From: Heliocidaris erythrogramma
Lineage: Eukaryota > Echinodermata > Echinoidea > Camarodonta > Echinometridae
DNA length: 64,000 nt
Direction: 5' to 3'
Assembly: GCA_025617745.1 (NCBI GenBank)
Contig: CM046854.1
Span: 61,895,606 to 61,959,605, forward strand
In this document: in pieces, positions 12,613-23,842 of the stretch
How the letters are laid out: each line of letters starts with the position of its first letter
Position numbering within the stretch: position 1 is the first letter of the stretch
The notes under the pieces: generated by a model
Told to the model about the DNA's origin: nothing
The model's input: the letters and a program-made list of their open reading frames with translations, nothing else
Databases searched by the model: none
Position numbers and translations under genes: made by a program

Positions 12613-13241
12613 AAAAAACACTGGCGTAAATGTGTGATATAATTCTTTTCATCCGATGAAAAGAAATTCTCACAGATTTATGTCTGTGAAAAAAGGGAAC
12701 AAATGAGAAATGAATGCACACATAATGAAGCTGGGTGACTGTAAAGTGTACATGTGTTTTTCAAGAAGCAATCAAAAGAGGTAAATGTGATAAACATAGA
12801 CAAGGTTGTGCCTCAGCTACCATCCAAATTGGAGTCTGAAGAACTGCCTGCAAGGGCAAAATATAGGGTCTTGAAATGATTGCATAAATGATTGTCTTGT
12901 GTGTGTATGTGTGTGGGTGCATATGTGTTGTAGGTGTGTGTTTTTCGGAGGTTGACCAAGGCACAACATTGTCAGTCACAAATGACTTTGGACCGTTTCT
13001 TTCCCATTCCTTATTTTCAGGAAGATTACATCAAATCCTTTATACTGATTGGATGGTAAAATATATAGGAATGAAATATAGGAATGAATGCCTTGGTGAG
13101 ATTTGTAACTTTGCAGTCAATTATGACCTCATCAGATACGATGAAACATTCAGTCACATGTTCCTCTCTGGTACTACAAAGATGACCAGTTACAGTGTGA
13201 TAAACATGTACTCTATTATGCCCACATTTGCAGTAACACCC
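12613..13241. repeat. Duplicated block D, copy 1
   Basis: About 630 bp that recur nearly unchanged at 16038-16665, from ACACTGGCGTAAATGTG to TTTGCAGTAACACCC. The frames inside (both strands) carry no recognisable domain. Confidence 0.85.
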
Positions 13242-13345
13242 TCCCACAAATGAAGTTATTTCCCACAAATGTAGCAATCTTCTCCCACCAATGTAGTTAA
13301 CTGACAAAAAAAAATTGCTTCCAACAAATCTAGCAGTTCTTTAAT
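13242..13345. repeat. Short minisatellite TCCCACAAATGTAG
   Basis: Five or so degenerate copies of a TCCCACAAATGTAG-type unit lie directly after block D copy 1. They are absent after copy 2, where a G run is found instead. Confidence 0.65.
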
Positions 13346-13553
13346 AGTCAAATAATTGTGGGATGCACTTATACAACATTTATGAGCTCTACAGGGCCTA
13401 CCCTAGCTGGTTTGGTTACTGTTTGTCAGGTATCTGGCCAGAATCCTTATATGCCCCAATATCAGAAAACCATTGTCTGGCACATTCTATGTGGTGAACT
13501 AGGAGTGGGAGCAACTAATTGAAGGGAATTTCTCATAGGGTAATGTTTTATGG

Positions 13554-13554
<1 letters not shown>

Positions 13555-13584
<30 letters not shown>
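13555..13584 (+). repeat. G30 homopolymer run
   Basis: Thirty consecutive G on the + strand. It is the longest of about fifteen poly-G or poly-C runs in the window and is able in principle to form G-quadruplexes. Exact length may be affected by sequencing. Confidence 0.8.
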
Positions 13585-13585
<1 letters not shown>

Positions 13586-14104
13586 GATAAGCGACACTTT
13601 ATAACATGCAAGTCTATGGAGGGTTTTCTCGTCTTTTTTCCATAGCATACATTTGAATATGCTGATTTCGCAATACGAAGTATGGTTTTTTGGCCTTTGT
13701 ACATCGAGAATCACCTGCGGTCAAAGATTATATAACTAAGGAAATAAAGCTCTCCCATATAGAGGCGAACTTTCGGAATAGCAATGCTTCCCTGTTTATC
13801 AGTGGCTGAGGGCACTTGCCAGATACCATTTTAGAATCATTATGACCGAAAACCATGGATCTACAATTCCATGCGAAAACATTGCTCCCCATCGCAAAAT
13901 CAGTGTATTCAAATGTATGCTATGGAAAAATAGATGCGATGATCCGGCATAGAGTATATATTTTAGATATTGTTCAGCTTGGCGGATATCGTTCCTGCTA
14001 GAACCATATCCGCCGGGGCATCATTTGGTTATTTTGGTGCGATAGTCTTAGTTCTAGACCCAGTTGAATAAAATAGTCCTGCATTGTTGACCATTAGTGA
14101 GTTT

Positions 14105-15130
14105 TCGAATGTGTCGTCGTGAACGCCGTCCTAGATCATCCCAGCTACCATGGACTGTGCTGTGTTAACTGCATGCCGCGCTTTGTGCAAGAACGGCTCA
14201 TCCGTCCACTGGCTTCTCCCCCGTCCACTAGTCAGATCGAGAACGCGTCAAACATGGCATTAGGGACTTTTAGAATTGCACGTCCACTTAGTCGACTGGT
14301 AGGCAAGGACATCATTCTATGCCACTGCGCATGCGCCACTCGCCCTCTCCCTGTCCTCCTCCCTGACTTGCAAAATCGAGAACGTGTTCACTTCGTTTTG
14401 CGGTGCTCCGAAATCTTCGACGATGTTCACGTATATGACGTCATCAGAACAACTCAACTATTATGCTCATCCGTTGAGTGTGTAATTCTAGTTGACGTCG
14501 ACGGTACGTACACGTCGAGTGAAATCTAAAATGATCAGAACTGTAGTCAACATGGGCAGTCGACGACGTTGACATGCGCGAATTAGTCGACTGGGACGAA
14601 GTACTAGTCCACTGATTCTCAATAGGGACTTTTAGAAGCAGTGGACTAGTACTTCGTCCCAGTCGACTAATTCGCGGATGTCAACGTCGTCGACTGCCCA
14701 TGATGACTACAGTTCTGATCATTTTAGATTTCACTCGACGTGTACGTACCGTCGACGTCAACCGGAAGTACACACTCAACGGATGAGCATAATAGTTGAG
14801 CTGTTCTGATGACGTCATATACGTGAACCTCGTCGAAGATTTCGGAGCACCGCAAAAACGAAGTGAACACGTTCTCGATTTTGCAAGTCAGGGAGGAGAA
14901 CAGGGAGAGGGCGAGTGGCGCATGCGCAGTGGCATAGAATGATGTCCTTGCGTACCAGCCGACTATTAAGTGGACGCCAATTCTAAAAGTCCCTAAAGTC
15001 CCTAGTGCCGTCTTCTCTAAAACGTGAATCTCGCTTCACCTATTGTTAGGTTCATGCTTCACCTACTTTGTATGCAGAAAACACAAAGCAGTCCATTGTC
15101 GCTGGGAGGATCTAGGACGGCGTTCACGTT
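14105..15130. mobile_element. 1-kb foldback element
   Basis: The left arm (about 14110-14616) and right arm (about 14638-15127) are inverted copies around a loop of some 20-25 bp near 14617-14637. The outer ends read GTGAACGCCGTCCTAGATC and GATCTAGGACGGCGTTCAC. The arms are most similar near the centre (AGTCGACTGGGACGAAGTAC and its complement) and more broken outside. It is richer in CG than its surroundings. Frames of 136 and 71 codons run across the arms but are not gene-like. Part of the left arm is shared with 55860-55935. Confidence 0.85.
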
Positions 15131-15281
15131 GACACATTCAAATAATCACTATTATTATAAGCAGGGAGGTGGAAGAGAGATGCTCATGTTAAGTACCGTA
15201 TCGATCACATGTAGTGTCTTGTGTGCCTGTTGTTGCTAAAATATGGAGGAAATAAAGACGAACTATGATTAGTCAAATGAT

Positions 15282-16037
15282 CAGACCTGCTATTTTGTTT
15301 TTACTGTTGTTTTGGATCCAATTCTTCTTTCATTAATTGATAAATGTATCAAAATAATAAAAATTCACCCAGTGCGAAATCCCTGCTTTGATTTCGGCGG
15401 GTATTTCTTTCATTTTTACCCACGCCGATAAAATCGGCAGGGTTATGTAAAGGGCTCCGTATGTTTGGTTTTTTATTGTTTTTTTTTTGTTTTTTGTTTG
15501 TTTGTTTGTGTACAAGATAACTAGAGAACGGGTGAACGGATTTGCACCAAATTTTCAGGGAATGTTCGGATAGTGTCAGGAAAAGAATCGATTAGATTTT
15601 GGTGATGATCGGTTGACCCCTGCAAATTCTGTGTGACCTTGAAGTTTTGACCCAAACTTCAGTTCGGATAGTGACAGGAAAGAATCGACTAGGAAAAGAA
15701 TCGATTAGATTTTGGTGATGATCGGTTAAAGGAACTTCATTTCGGATAGTTTTTTTTTTGTTTTTAAGAATATTTTATTACTTCATTTTTAAAAATAACA
15801 TTTTTCACAATTATCAAGGTAAAATACACAAACAAATATATTCACATGCAGTATCATTGTGCCAAATTACATAATAATAACAATAAGTAACCATAATATT
15901 TTACATGCATGTATTAAATAGTAGATTATGCCAAATCTGGAAGTCTTTATTGCGATAAAAAAAGGAGAAAAATATAAAATATAAAATATAGTGACAGGAA
16001 AGAATCTATTAGGGAAAGAATGAAACTACTCGATCTG
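15282..16037. mobile_element. Repeat R copy 2 with left flank
   Basis: The unit from CAGACCTGCTATTTTG to GAATGAAACTACTCGATCTG is repeated at 16884-17661. Repeat R proper starts at about 15411. This copy lacks the terminal TAGCGCCG hairpin, because block D copy 2 begins exactly where it should follow. Confidence 0.8.
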
Positions 16038-16665
16038 AAAAAACACTGGCGTAAATGTGTGATATAATTCTTTTCATCCGATGAAAAGAAATTCTCACAG
16101 ATTTATGTCTGTGAAAAAAGGGAACAAATGAGAAATGAATGCACACATAATGAAGCTGGGTGACTGTAAAGTGTACATGTGTTTTTCAAGAAGCAATCAA
16201 AAGAGGAAAATGTGATAAACATAGACAAGGTTGTGCCTCAGCTACCATCCAAATTGGAGTCTGAAGAACTGCCTGCAAGGGCAAAATATAGGGTCTTGAA
16301 ATGATTGCATAAATGATTGTCTTGTGTGTGTATGTGTGTGGGTGCATATGTGTTGTAGGTGTGTGTTTTTCGGAGGTTGACCAAGGCACAACATTGTCAG
16401 TCACAAATGACTTTGGACCGTTTCTTTCCCATTCCTTATTTTCAGGAAGATTACATACAAATCCTTTATACTGATTGGATGGTAAAATATAGGAATGAAA
16501 TATAGGAATGAATACCTTGGTGAGATTTGTAACTTTGCAGTCAATTATGACCTCATCAGATACGATGAAACATTCAGTCACATCTTCCTCTCTGGTACTA
16601 CAAAGATGACCAGTTACAGTGTGATAAACATGTACTCTATTATGCCCACATTTGCAGTAACACCC
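16038..16665. repeat. Duplicated block D, copy 2
   Basis: Near-identical copy of 12613-13241, placed abruptly at the 3-prime end of repeat R copy 2. It is followed by a G19 run (16668-16686) and by three degenerate copies of a GAGGGTTCTAAGGAGCTAAA-type unit up to about 16850. Confidence 0.85.
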
Positions 16666-16883
16666 CCGGGGGGGGGGGGGGGGGGGCACTCAACCTGTTT
16701 TTGGATGTGGGTGTGCCGCTGCCAATCTCAAAACAGGGGGCTAAGGAGCTAAACGGTTAATTGAGGAAGGTCATTTTTGAGGGTTCTAAGGAGCTAAATG
16801 GTTAATCGAGGAAGCTCATTTTTGAGGGTCTAAGGAGCGAAAGAGCTAATTTTAGCTGCTCGCGATCTCACTACTCTGGTACA

Positions 16884-17711
16884 CAGACCTGCTATTTTGT
16901 TTTTACTGTTGTTTTGGATCCAATTCTTCTTTCATTAATTGATTTAGTCTTGGTATATGACACTGTATCAAAATAATTTTTTCACCCAGTGCAAAATCCC
17001 TGCTTTGATTTCGGCGGGTATTTCTTTCATTTTTACCCACGCCGATAAAATCGGCAGGGTTATGTAAAGGGCTCCGTATGTTTGGTTTTTTATTGGTTTG
17101 TTTTTTTTGTTTGTTCGTTTGTTTGTTTGTGTACAAGATAACTAGAGAACGGGTGAACGGATTTGCACCAAATTTTCAGGGAATGTTCGGATAGTGACAG
17201 GAAAAAAATCGATTAGATTTTGGTGATGATCGGTTGACCACTGCAAATTCTGTGTGACCTTGAAGTTTTGACCCAAACTTCAGTTCGGATAGTGACAGGA
17301 AAGAATCAACTAGGAAAAGAATCGATTAGATTTTGGTGATGATCGGTTATAGGAACTTCATTTCGGATAGTGTTTTTTGTTTTTAATAATATTTCATTAC
17401 TTCCTTTTTAAAAATAACATTTTTCACAATTATCAAGGTAAAATACACAAACAAATATATTCACATGCAGTATCATTGTGCCAAATTACATAATAATAAC
17501 AATAAGTAACCATAATATTTTACATGCATGTATTAAATAGTAGATTATGCCAGATCTGGAAGTCTTTATTGCGATAAGAAAGGAGAAAAATATAAAATAT
17601 AAAATATAGTGATAGTGACAGGAAAGAATCTATTAGGGAAAGAATGAAACTACTCGATCTGTAGCGCCGTTAAGGCGTGGGTCTGCCGCCTTTGACAGCC
17701 TTTCTAGTTTA
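16884..17711. mobile_element. Repeat R copy 3 with left flank
   Basis: Second copy of the 15282-16037 unit. Here the element is complete to its terminal hairpin and TTTCTAGTTT end. Copies 2 and 3 share left flanking sequence, so this is a local duplication rather than two independent insertions. Confidence 0.8.
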
Positions 17712-18145
17712 TTTTATTTTTTTATTTTTTTTTGTTTGTGCTTTAATTAACGGACTCCGGTTATAATTATAGGAATCTCATTCAAGATTATGCAGATGAG
17801 AATTAACTTTGCAATACATGTACTTTAAGCCAAACATGACTCCTTAATGCTTGGATCTCATGTTCAAATTTAGGGAGAAAATTTATTTGAATCTTATAAA
17901 GCAGAGAAATAAACCATTCCAACACAGTGATTGCATACAAGACTAGTGTGCGCTTTCTTTTGTAAAGCTAATTGAGAATTGATGTACTTCGTACGGTTTA
18001 GCTATTATGAGGATTATCCCCTTCCCACCTAGCTTCCTGAACGATTTCTCCCTTACAATTTTACTCTCTTCTTCTTTTTCTTCTTCTCTTTCTCTCATTT
18101 CCCTTCTTTTTCTTCTCCTTGTTCTTCTTGTTGTTCTTCTTCTTT
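17712..18145. other. Non-coding stretch with pyrimidine tract
   Basis: No gene is seen. A TTCTTC-rich pyrimidine tract occupies about 18060-18145. Confidence 0.5.
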
Positions 18146-18452
18146 CCTGATAGCAGAAAGTGGTAAAAATTACGTGATATTTACGTCGTGGTTTTCGTCT
18201 TTTTTACGTCCTGTAATTACGTCAATAAGACGACAACTTGCACCAACGCAAGACGTCAAGAGGACGTCTTATTTTGACGTCATCTGTACACTGTAAAAAC
18301 TGAAGTGCTGTATATAGCACTTTTTTAGGGCATGCATAGGGACTGCACTCAGAGTGCTATTGAATGCACACAGCGTGCTATTTCAGCACTTTCACGGGAG
18401 CTGGACCGGCTCCTTAAACTGCTAAACATTCATTAAAAAAAAAAAATGATTT

Positions 18453-18512
18453 GGGCGAGCTTCAAACCAGGGTTCGCAGATCGAGAATTGCTGGCATTAC
18501 CGCTAGACTAAC
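18453..18512 (-). other. tRNA-like module in MITE left arm
   Basis: Read on the minus strand, this starts GTTAGTCTAGCGGTAATGCC (box A-like) and ends with CCTGGTTTGAAGC (box B-like). It does not fold into a clean cloverleaf by eye. It is homologous to the + strand module at 18627-18685. Confidence 0.45.
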
Positions 18513-18626
18513 TCACATTGTACGATTTAGAGCAGATCATATTGTTACAATTTACGACACCACATAGTTTTTACCACATGTTATCTACTTGACTCCCATG
18601 ACTAAACTGGATTGCAAGAAGCATTC

Positions 18627-18685
18627 GTTAGTCCATCGGTAACGTCAGCGCCTCTCAATCAGCGGAACCTGGTTCGGGGCTCGCC
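18627..18685 (+). other. tRNA-like module in MITE right arm
   Basis: It starts GTTAGTCCATCGGTAACG (box A-like) and continues to CCTGGTTCGGGGCTCG (box B-like). It matches 18453-18512 on the other strand, so the two are arms of the same inverted repeat. It is probably a degenerate Pol III promoter relic rather than a functional tRNA. Confidence 0.45.
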
Positions 18686-20005
18686 ACGGTCACATTTTTT
18701 TTTTTGCTGGTAAATTAGCACACTACAAGTGCTATAAACAGCATTTCAGGTGCAGTCACTATACATGCCCCTAAAAGTAGCACTTTAGTTTTAACAGTGT
18801 ACAAGACGTAGAGATGACGTCAAAATAAGACGTCTTCTTGACGTCTTGCGTTGGTGCAAGTTGTCGTCTTATTGACGTAATTACAGGACGTAAAAAAGAC
18901 GAAAACTGCGACGTAAATATCACGTAATTTTTAACACTTTCTGCTATCATGGAAGAGGAATGAAGACGTAGGGATGACGTCAAAATAAGACGTCCTCTTG
19001 ACGTCTTGCGTTGGTGCAAGTTGTCGTCTTCTTGACGTAATTACAGGACGTAAAAAAGACGAAAACCACGACGTAAATATCACGTCATTTTTTAATACTT
19101 TCTGCTATCAGGGATAATTATGGGAAGATCGAAAACATAAACTAAACAAGAGTAAAAACAAGTAAGGTAGGTAATTATTTTATATGAAATTATTTTTTTT
19201 TAAAATATATACCTGCTCTACAAATAATGAAAGAAGGATATAATTCATTCATTGTGAATAGCTTATAGTTTAAAAAAGAAGAAGAATGATTTAGAGAAAG
19301 GGAAGGAGAGAGAGAGAGAGAGGGGGGGGGGGTGGAGGGGCTTCTGATGGTGCATTACGATAAAAGTATACAAAATAATTAATAATAATACTTAAATTTC
19401 CAAAACAGGCCTATTAAAAGAGTATTGGCACCCTCAAATAATTTGTACAACAAATCAATTCCGTAATCAAGGTTTATGTCACAGCTTCATGAGCTTCGAA
19501 AGAATATTTTTCCTTATTCTGGGTTGTATTATTATCATTGTTATTTATTATTGTTGGTAGAAAATAGTGTGAATCGTGTTACATATCACTTTTCCATTGA
19601 TTCTTGTTACATATCACTGTTGATTTTGACTGCCACTCCAATAACCAACATATTTTTGAAGTAAAGAATTTAATGAATATTATGCAATTGATAGATTATT
19701 TGTCAGTGATATATGATACGATCTAAGTACGTGAATACTGATGGTGGATTATATTCATTAAGAAGTATGAATAAAAGCCTACATGGGCTATAATTATATA
19801 TGTACTAACCATCCAGGGATGTGTATGGGGGGGGGGGGGGGAGGGTGGGTTGACACTCTCATATTTCTGCTTTACATAGCATTTTTGTAAATTCAGATGC
19901 ACTGTAGCGAAAGGGATAGACTTGAATTTCACTGTGACACTTTTTAGTAGTGTAAACAAATGCAAAACCCACATGTGTATGAATACTTTATTTCTTGCAT
20001 TGAAG

Positions 20006-20311
20006 TACAATCCACACGGTCTCTGTCAGTGCCAAATCCACTAGAGGACAACATGGAGTACAATGTAACATGTGAGGTTCAAGGAGGTAAACCAGATGAG
20101 ACTATTACATGGGAGCTAGAGGATGGTGGATCACCTTGTATCAACCTCCGTGAAATATCCCTACCAGCTGACCCAGGTCTCTTCAGTAAGAGAAGCGTGT
20201 GTACATTTCAAGCAGACAGAGAAGACAATGGACAGATATTGAAATGTGTCATCAGTGGTCATCAAGTATCTGATCTAAATGGAGAAGAAACAACACCTCT
20301 AAATACCAATT
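20006..20311 (+). CDS. Receptor exon: Ig-like domain 1
   Basis: Acceptor TTGCATTGAAG, donor GTAAGT, phase 1 at both ends (306 nt, 102 codons), the classic symmetrical Ig exon. The peptide has the Ig core: Cys in VTCEVQGG (codon at 20071), Trp in ITWELE (20110) and Cys in LKCVISG (20245). Between them lies the usual polar D-E turn ending REDNGQ. Two extra Cys (in SPCIN and SVCTF) could form a second disulfide. Domain type looks like C2/I set. The upstream in-frame ATG at 19960 lies in the intron and is not a start. Confidence 0.85.
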
Positions 20312-23300
20312 GTAAGTTTAGTGACTGCACATATTTGATGATAACAATTTGCACATCTGAACAATTGTATGGAACAGACTTATTTTCAGTGGAAATCAGC
20401 TATAGCCAACATGTTCGGATTAATTCATAGAAACTATAAATTAAATTATTTGTATCTTTATTTTTTTCTAATGTAGTATTTCCTCAGGAAAGGAAAACAT
20501 GGAGGAATTCATCAATTTAGAGAGTTTAAAGGGAAATCCAACCTTAATGGCAAGTTGCTTTGAGAGAAAGAGGAAAAATCAGATAAGCAGATTGGTGAAA
20601 GTTTGATCGAAATCGGACAAGCAATAATTATGAATTTTTGAAAGTTGTAATCACTATACATATGGGAATTTGAAATTGGCCGAATACGTAATGTCTCTGT
20701 GATGTAGTTGCGGACAACTCTCCCATTCGCTCCAACACACAAAATGACTAAAATGTATTTTTTTCAAAAATGTATTACTCAGTAGGAACTTTTTCTTTCA
20801 TGAGGACCTATAACAATATGCTATCTCCAACATATTTTGAGTACTGCCCCGAGAGTAAATGCGCCTCGAAGAAAACTGCAAATTAATGATATTTGGTGTA
20901 CGACAGATGGGAGAGTTGTCCACAAAAATGTCACAATCGACTCACCAACATTGCCAATTTGAGATTCGCATAGATGTAGTGATCTCATTTTTCAAAATTC
21001 ATAACTTTCTTCGTCCTTGTCCGATTTCTTTCAAACTTTCACCATCCTGTTTTTCTTATTTTTCTGCTTTCACACAAGCCATCTTATTACCAAGGTTGGA
21101 TTGCCCTTTAAGGTGGCTGTACACCTGAGAATTGTCAACAAAAAAGCCTAAAATGTGTGTATAAATTAATAAACAAAATAAGAAATGTAGGATTTTAAGT
21201 GCTATGCGCAAGTTTTCTCAAAATAATGGTTTTGAAACTTAAAACCACATATATATTTTTTTCAATGGATAGTTCTTTTCTTTCCCCAAACTTGAAGCAT
21301 TGATTATGAATTGAATTTGTATACAGAAATCAGGAGTACTCGACCATTATTTCAAACAACTTTTATGCCTTTATAGCTCATGTTAACTTTGAACATTTCA
21401 AGACGGTTAAAGGGGTACTCCGGCCTAAAAATAATATTAATTGAATGAATAGAGTAAAATTAAACAAGCAAAACACTGAAAATTTCATCGAAATCCGATA
21501 AAAAATAACAAAGTTATTGAATTTTTAAGTTTTGCATTATTTTGGGAAACAGTTCTATGCATGTCATCATGAATATGTAATGAGTGAGCTGATGATGTCA
21601 CGTCCCCACTTTCCTTTTTTAACTATATTACATGAAATCTTCATTATTTCATTTTTTCATACATGTCTATAAAAAATATCTCCCTTGTAACAAAATAAGT
21701 TACAGCAATGATAAACTTACACATTAAATAAGGAGTCAGTCCTTTTAGTTATAGGCTTGGAGCAGAAAATTTGAATAATTGCAATTTCATATAATAAAAT
21801 ACAAAAGAAAAAGTGGGGATATGACATCATCAGCTCACCACTGCATATTCATGATGACGTGCATATCACTGTTTTACCAAAATAATGCAAAACTTTAAAA
21901 TTCCATAACTTCATTATTTTTCATCCGATTTCGATGACATTTTCAGTGATTTGTTTGTTTAATTTTACTCTATTTATTCAATTCATATTAATTTCAGGCT
22001 GGAGTACTCCTTTAATAATTACATTAGAATAAGATTATGTATGACAAATGCCATCCCTTTTGCCTTTTTGCATGTAATTATGCATAGTATATTCATACTA
22101 GCTGCAGGGAAATTTTTCATTTGCTCGTTGATGAATTTTCTGTCAGACAAAGATTAAAAAAAAAAGAAATATAAAATTTACTAATGATTGTGAACCTTAT
22201 TCCAAATTGTTTTCATTTTCCTGTTTACTTTTAACCCAGATGCCCCCGATACTGGTATTATGGTTGTAAGTTTCCTAACCCAGGGTACAGACCTCAGAGT
22301 GTTATGCGACATTGCTGATGAAAACCAACCTAATCCAATTATAATGAACTACTACATATACTCCGATCGGACCTTGAAACATCAGTCTACAACAGGAGAC
22401 AACTTTGTAGATGTTGGAGAATCAGACTTTGACCTCTGTACAGATTTCCTTTGTGTAGCTGGGAATTATCTTGGAAATACCACAAGTCCAACAGCAAGAT
22501 ATGGCCCAGAGAGTAAGTCGTTTTGCTTTCAGTGGGATGGGAGTTTGTTTGATTGTTTTTTTGTTCTTGTTGTTGTTGATTGATTAATTGTTTGTTTGAT
22601 TTTATGACTGCTTGTACGTCATATTTATTCTCTTTTTCCCGAATATACATATTAATTGTTTCGTTGAGGAGGATGATACAGTAAAAGATCTACATGTGCT
22701 TACATGTACATTCATTGTACATACCGTAAATATGGGCAGGCAGTTGTTGGCGTAACTAATGTATAGTAATCTACTAATGTATAGGAATGCACATATTATG
22801 AAAACATACACAAAAATCAAGCATACATGGAGGTATTACATGTACATGTGTATACAATTGTAATATTCAAATAAGACAAGGTCTTTATTATGAAATGGTA
22901 GCCTAATGGTAATGAAATCGTTTTGTAATAGTGTGAATAGTTGATCCTGTAATCTGTAGGCCAATTCAAACAGGCATGTTTGTGGTTGGTTTACAACACT
23001 AAGTGTAGTCTGGACTGGAGATTTGTAACCATTAATATAACAATACAATTTCAACAGACGATATCACACACAAAATAGGAAACTCTACAAATCAGCAATT
23101 GGGTCTAAGGGAGATTAGCCTTGTATACATGTACCTCCAAAATAGTCACCGCATATTAAAAGCCAAAAACTAGAGCAAGAAATCGAGAAACTTCTAGAAT
23201 TGCCCCCTCATATGAAGTAAAAAAAATACTGTTTTATTATATTCATTTCTCTTTGATTTATTTCAAAAGTTTCTTTTGACACCTTCCAAGAAAAGAATTA

Positions 23301-23810
23301 CAAGAAGAGAATGTTTATTATTAGACTAATAACGACCAAATAAGAGAGCCCAATGTTCACCAAAAAGGGCTCCTGTGAACTCATTTGTGGGGTCAAATTT
23401 TTTGTCAGAAAATGTCTGGAAATTGCTCCTGTGAAAAGGCGAGTATTTACTATGTTGCAAAGACATACATGTACATATTTTGCATGGAACTAAATCTTGA
23501 CAATTAAGAATGGAAAAGGGAAAACCTTTGTGTCAAGCATGTTTAAAAGTTGGGTTTCATATGAAAGAAACTTGCATTTTAAACATGATTGTGTTTTGTT
23601 CGGGTCAAGACATTACAGATTTTGCGTAACAATTTTAAAGGTACTTCATCCCTTTTGCAGACTTCCACAAAATTCAGCGAAACTGTGCACAGGTTTAACA
23701 GACATCCTATAGATACTGTCGATGAAATTTCGAGGTCACAAGTTCCTTTGTAAGAATTGATAATCTTGCTTTTGTCACAGAGGCAGCTATTTAAAAATCA
23801 ATGCAAGTAT

Positions 23811-23842
<32 letters not shown>

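Larger units (their letters stand above)
18289..18799. mobile_element. Nested 511-bp MITE with TA target duplication
   Basis: Terminal inverted repeats CACTGTAAAAACTGAAGTGC and its imperfect complement ending TTAACAGTG are flanked by TA on both sides (18287-18288 and 18800-18801). The inner arms hold a GTGCAGTC motif and two tRNA-like modules in opposite orientation. TA duplication would fit a Tc1/mariner-mobilised non-autonomous element; that assignment is inference. Confidence 0.75.
18146..19113. mobile_element. GACGTC-rich foldback MITE with extra right arm
   Basis: The left arm begins CCTGATAGCAGAAAGTG at 18146 and the ends at about 18950 and 19113 read CACTTTCTGCTATCA or close variants. 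The arms are full of TGACGTCA/GACGTC and ATTACGTCA motifs. The left arm (18146-18286) pairs with 18802-18950. The same right arm is then repeated at 18962-19113. A second element (18289-18799) sits inside the foldback. Confidence 0.8.

Noticed and set aside
14119..14529. 136-codon frame as a gene
   Set aside because: It lies wholly within one arm of the 1-kb foldback element and has no recognisable domain.
16186..16689. 167-codon minus-strand frame
   Set aside because: It covers duplicated block D and a poly-G run (translated as Pro). The same sequence in copy 1 is broken into shorter frames.
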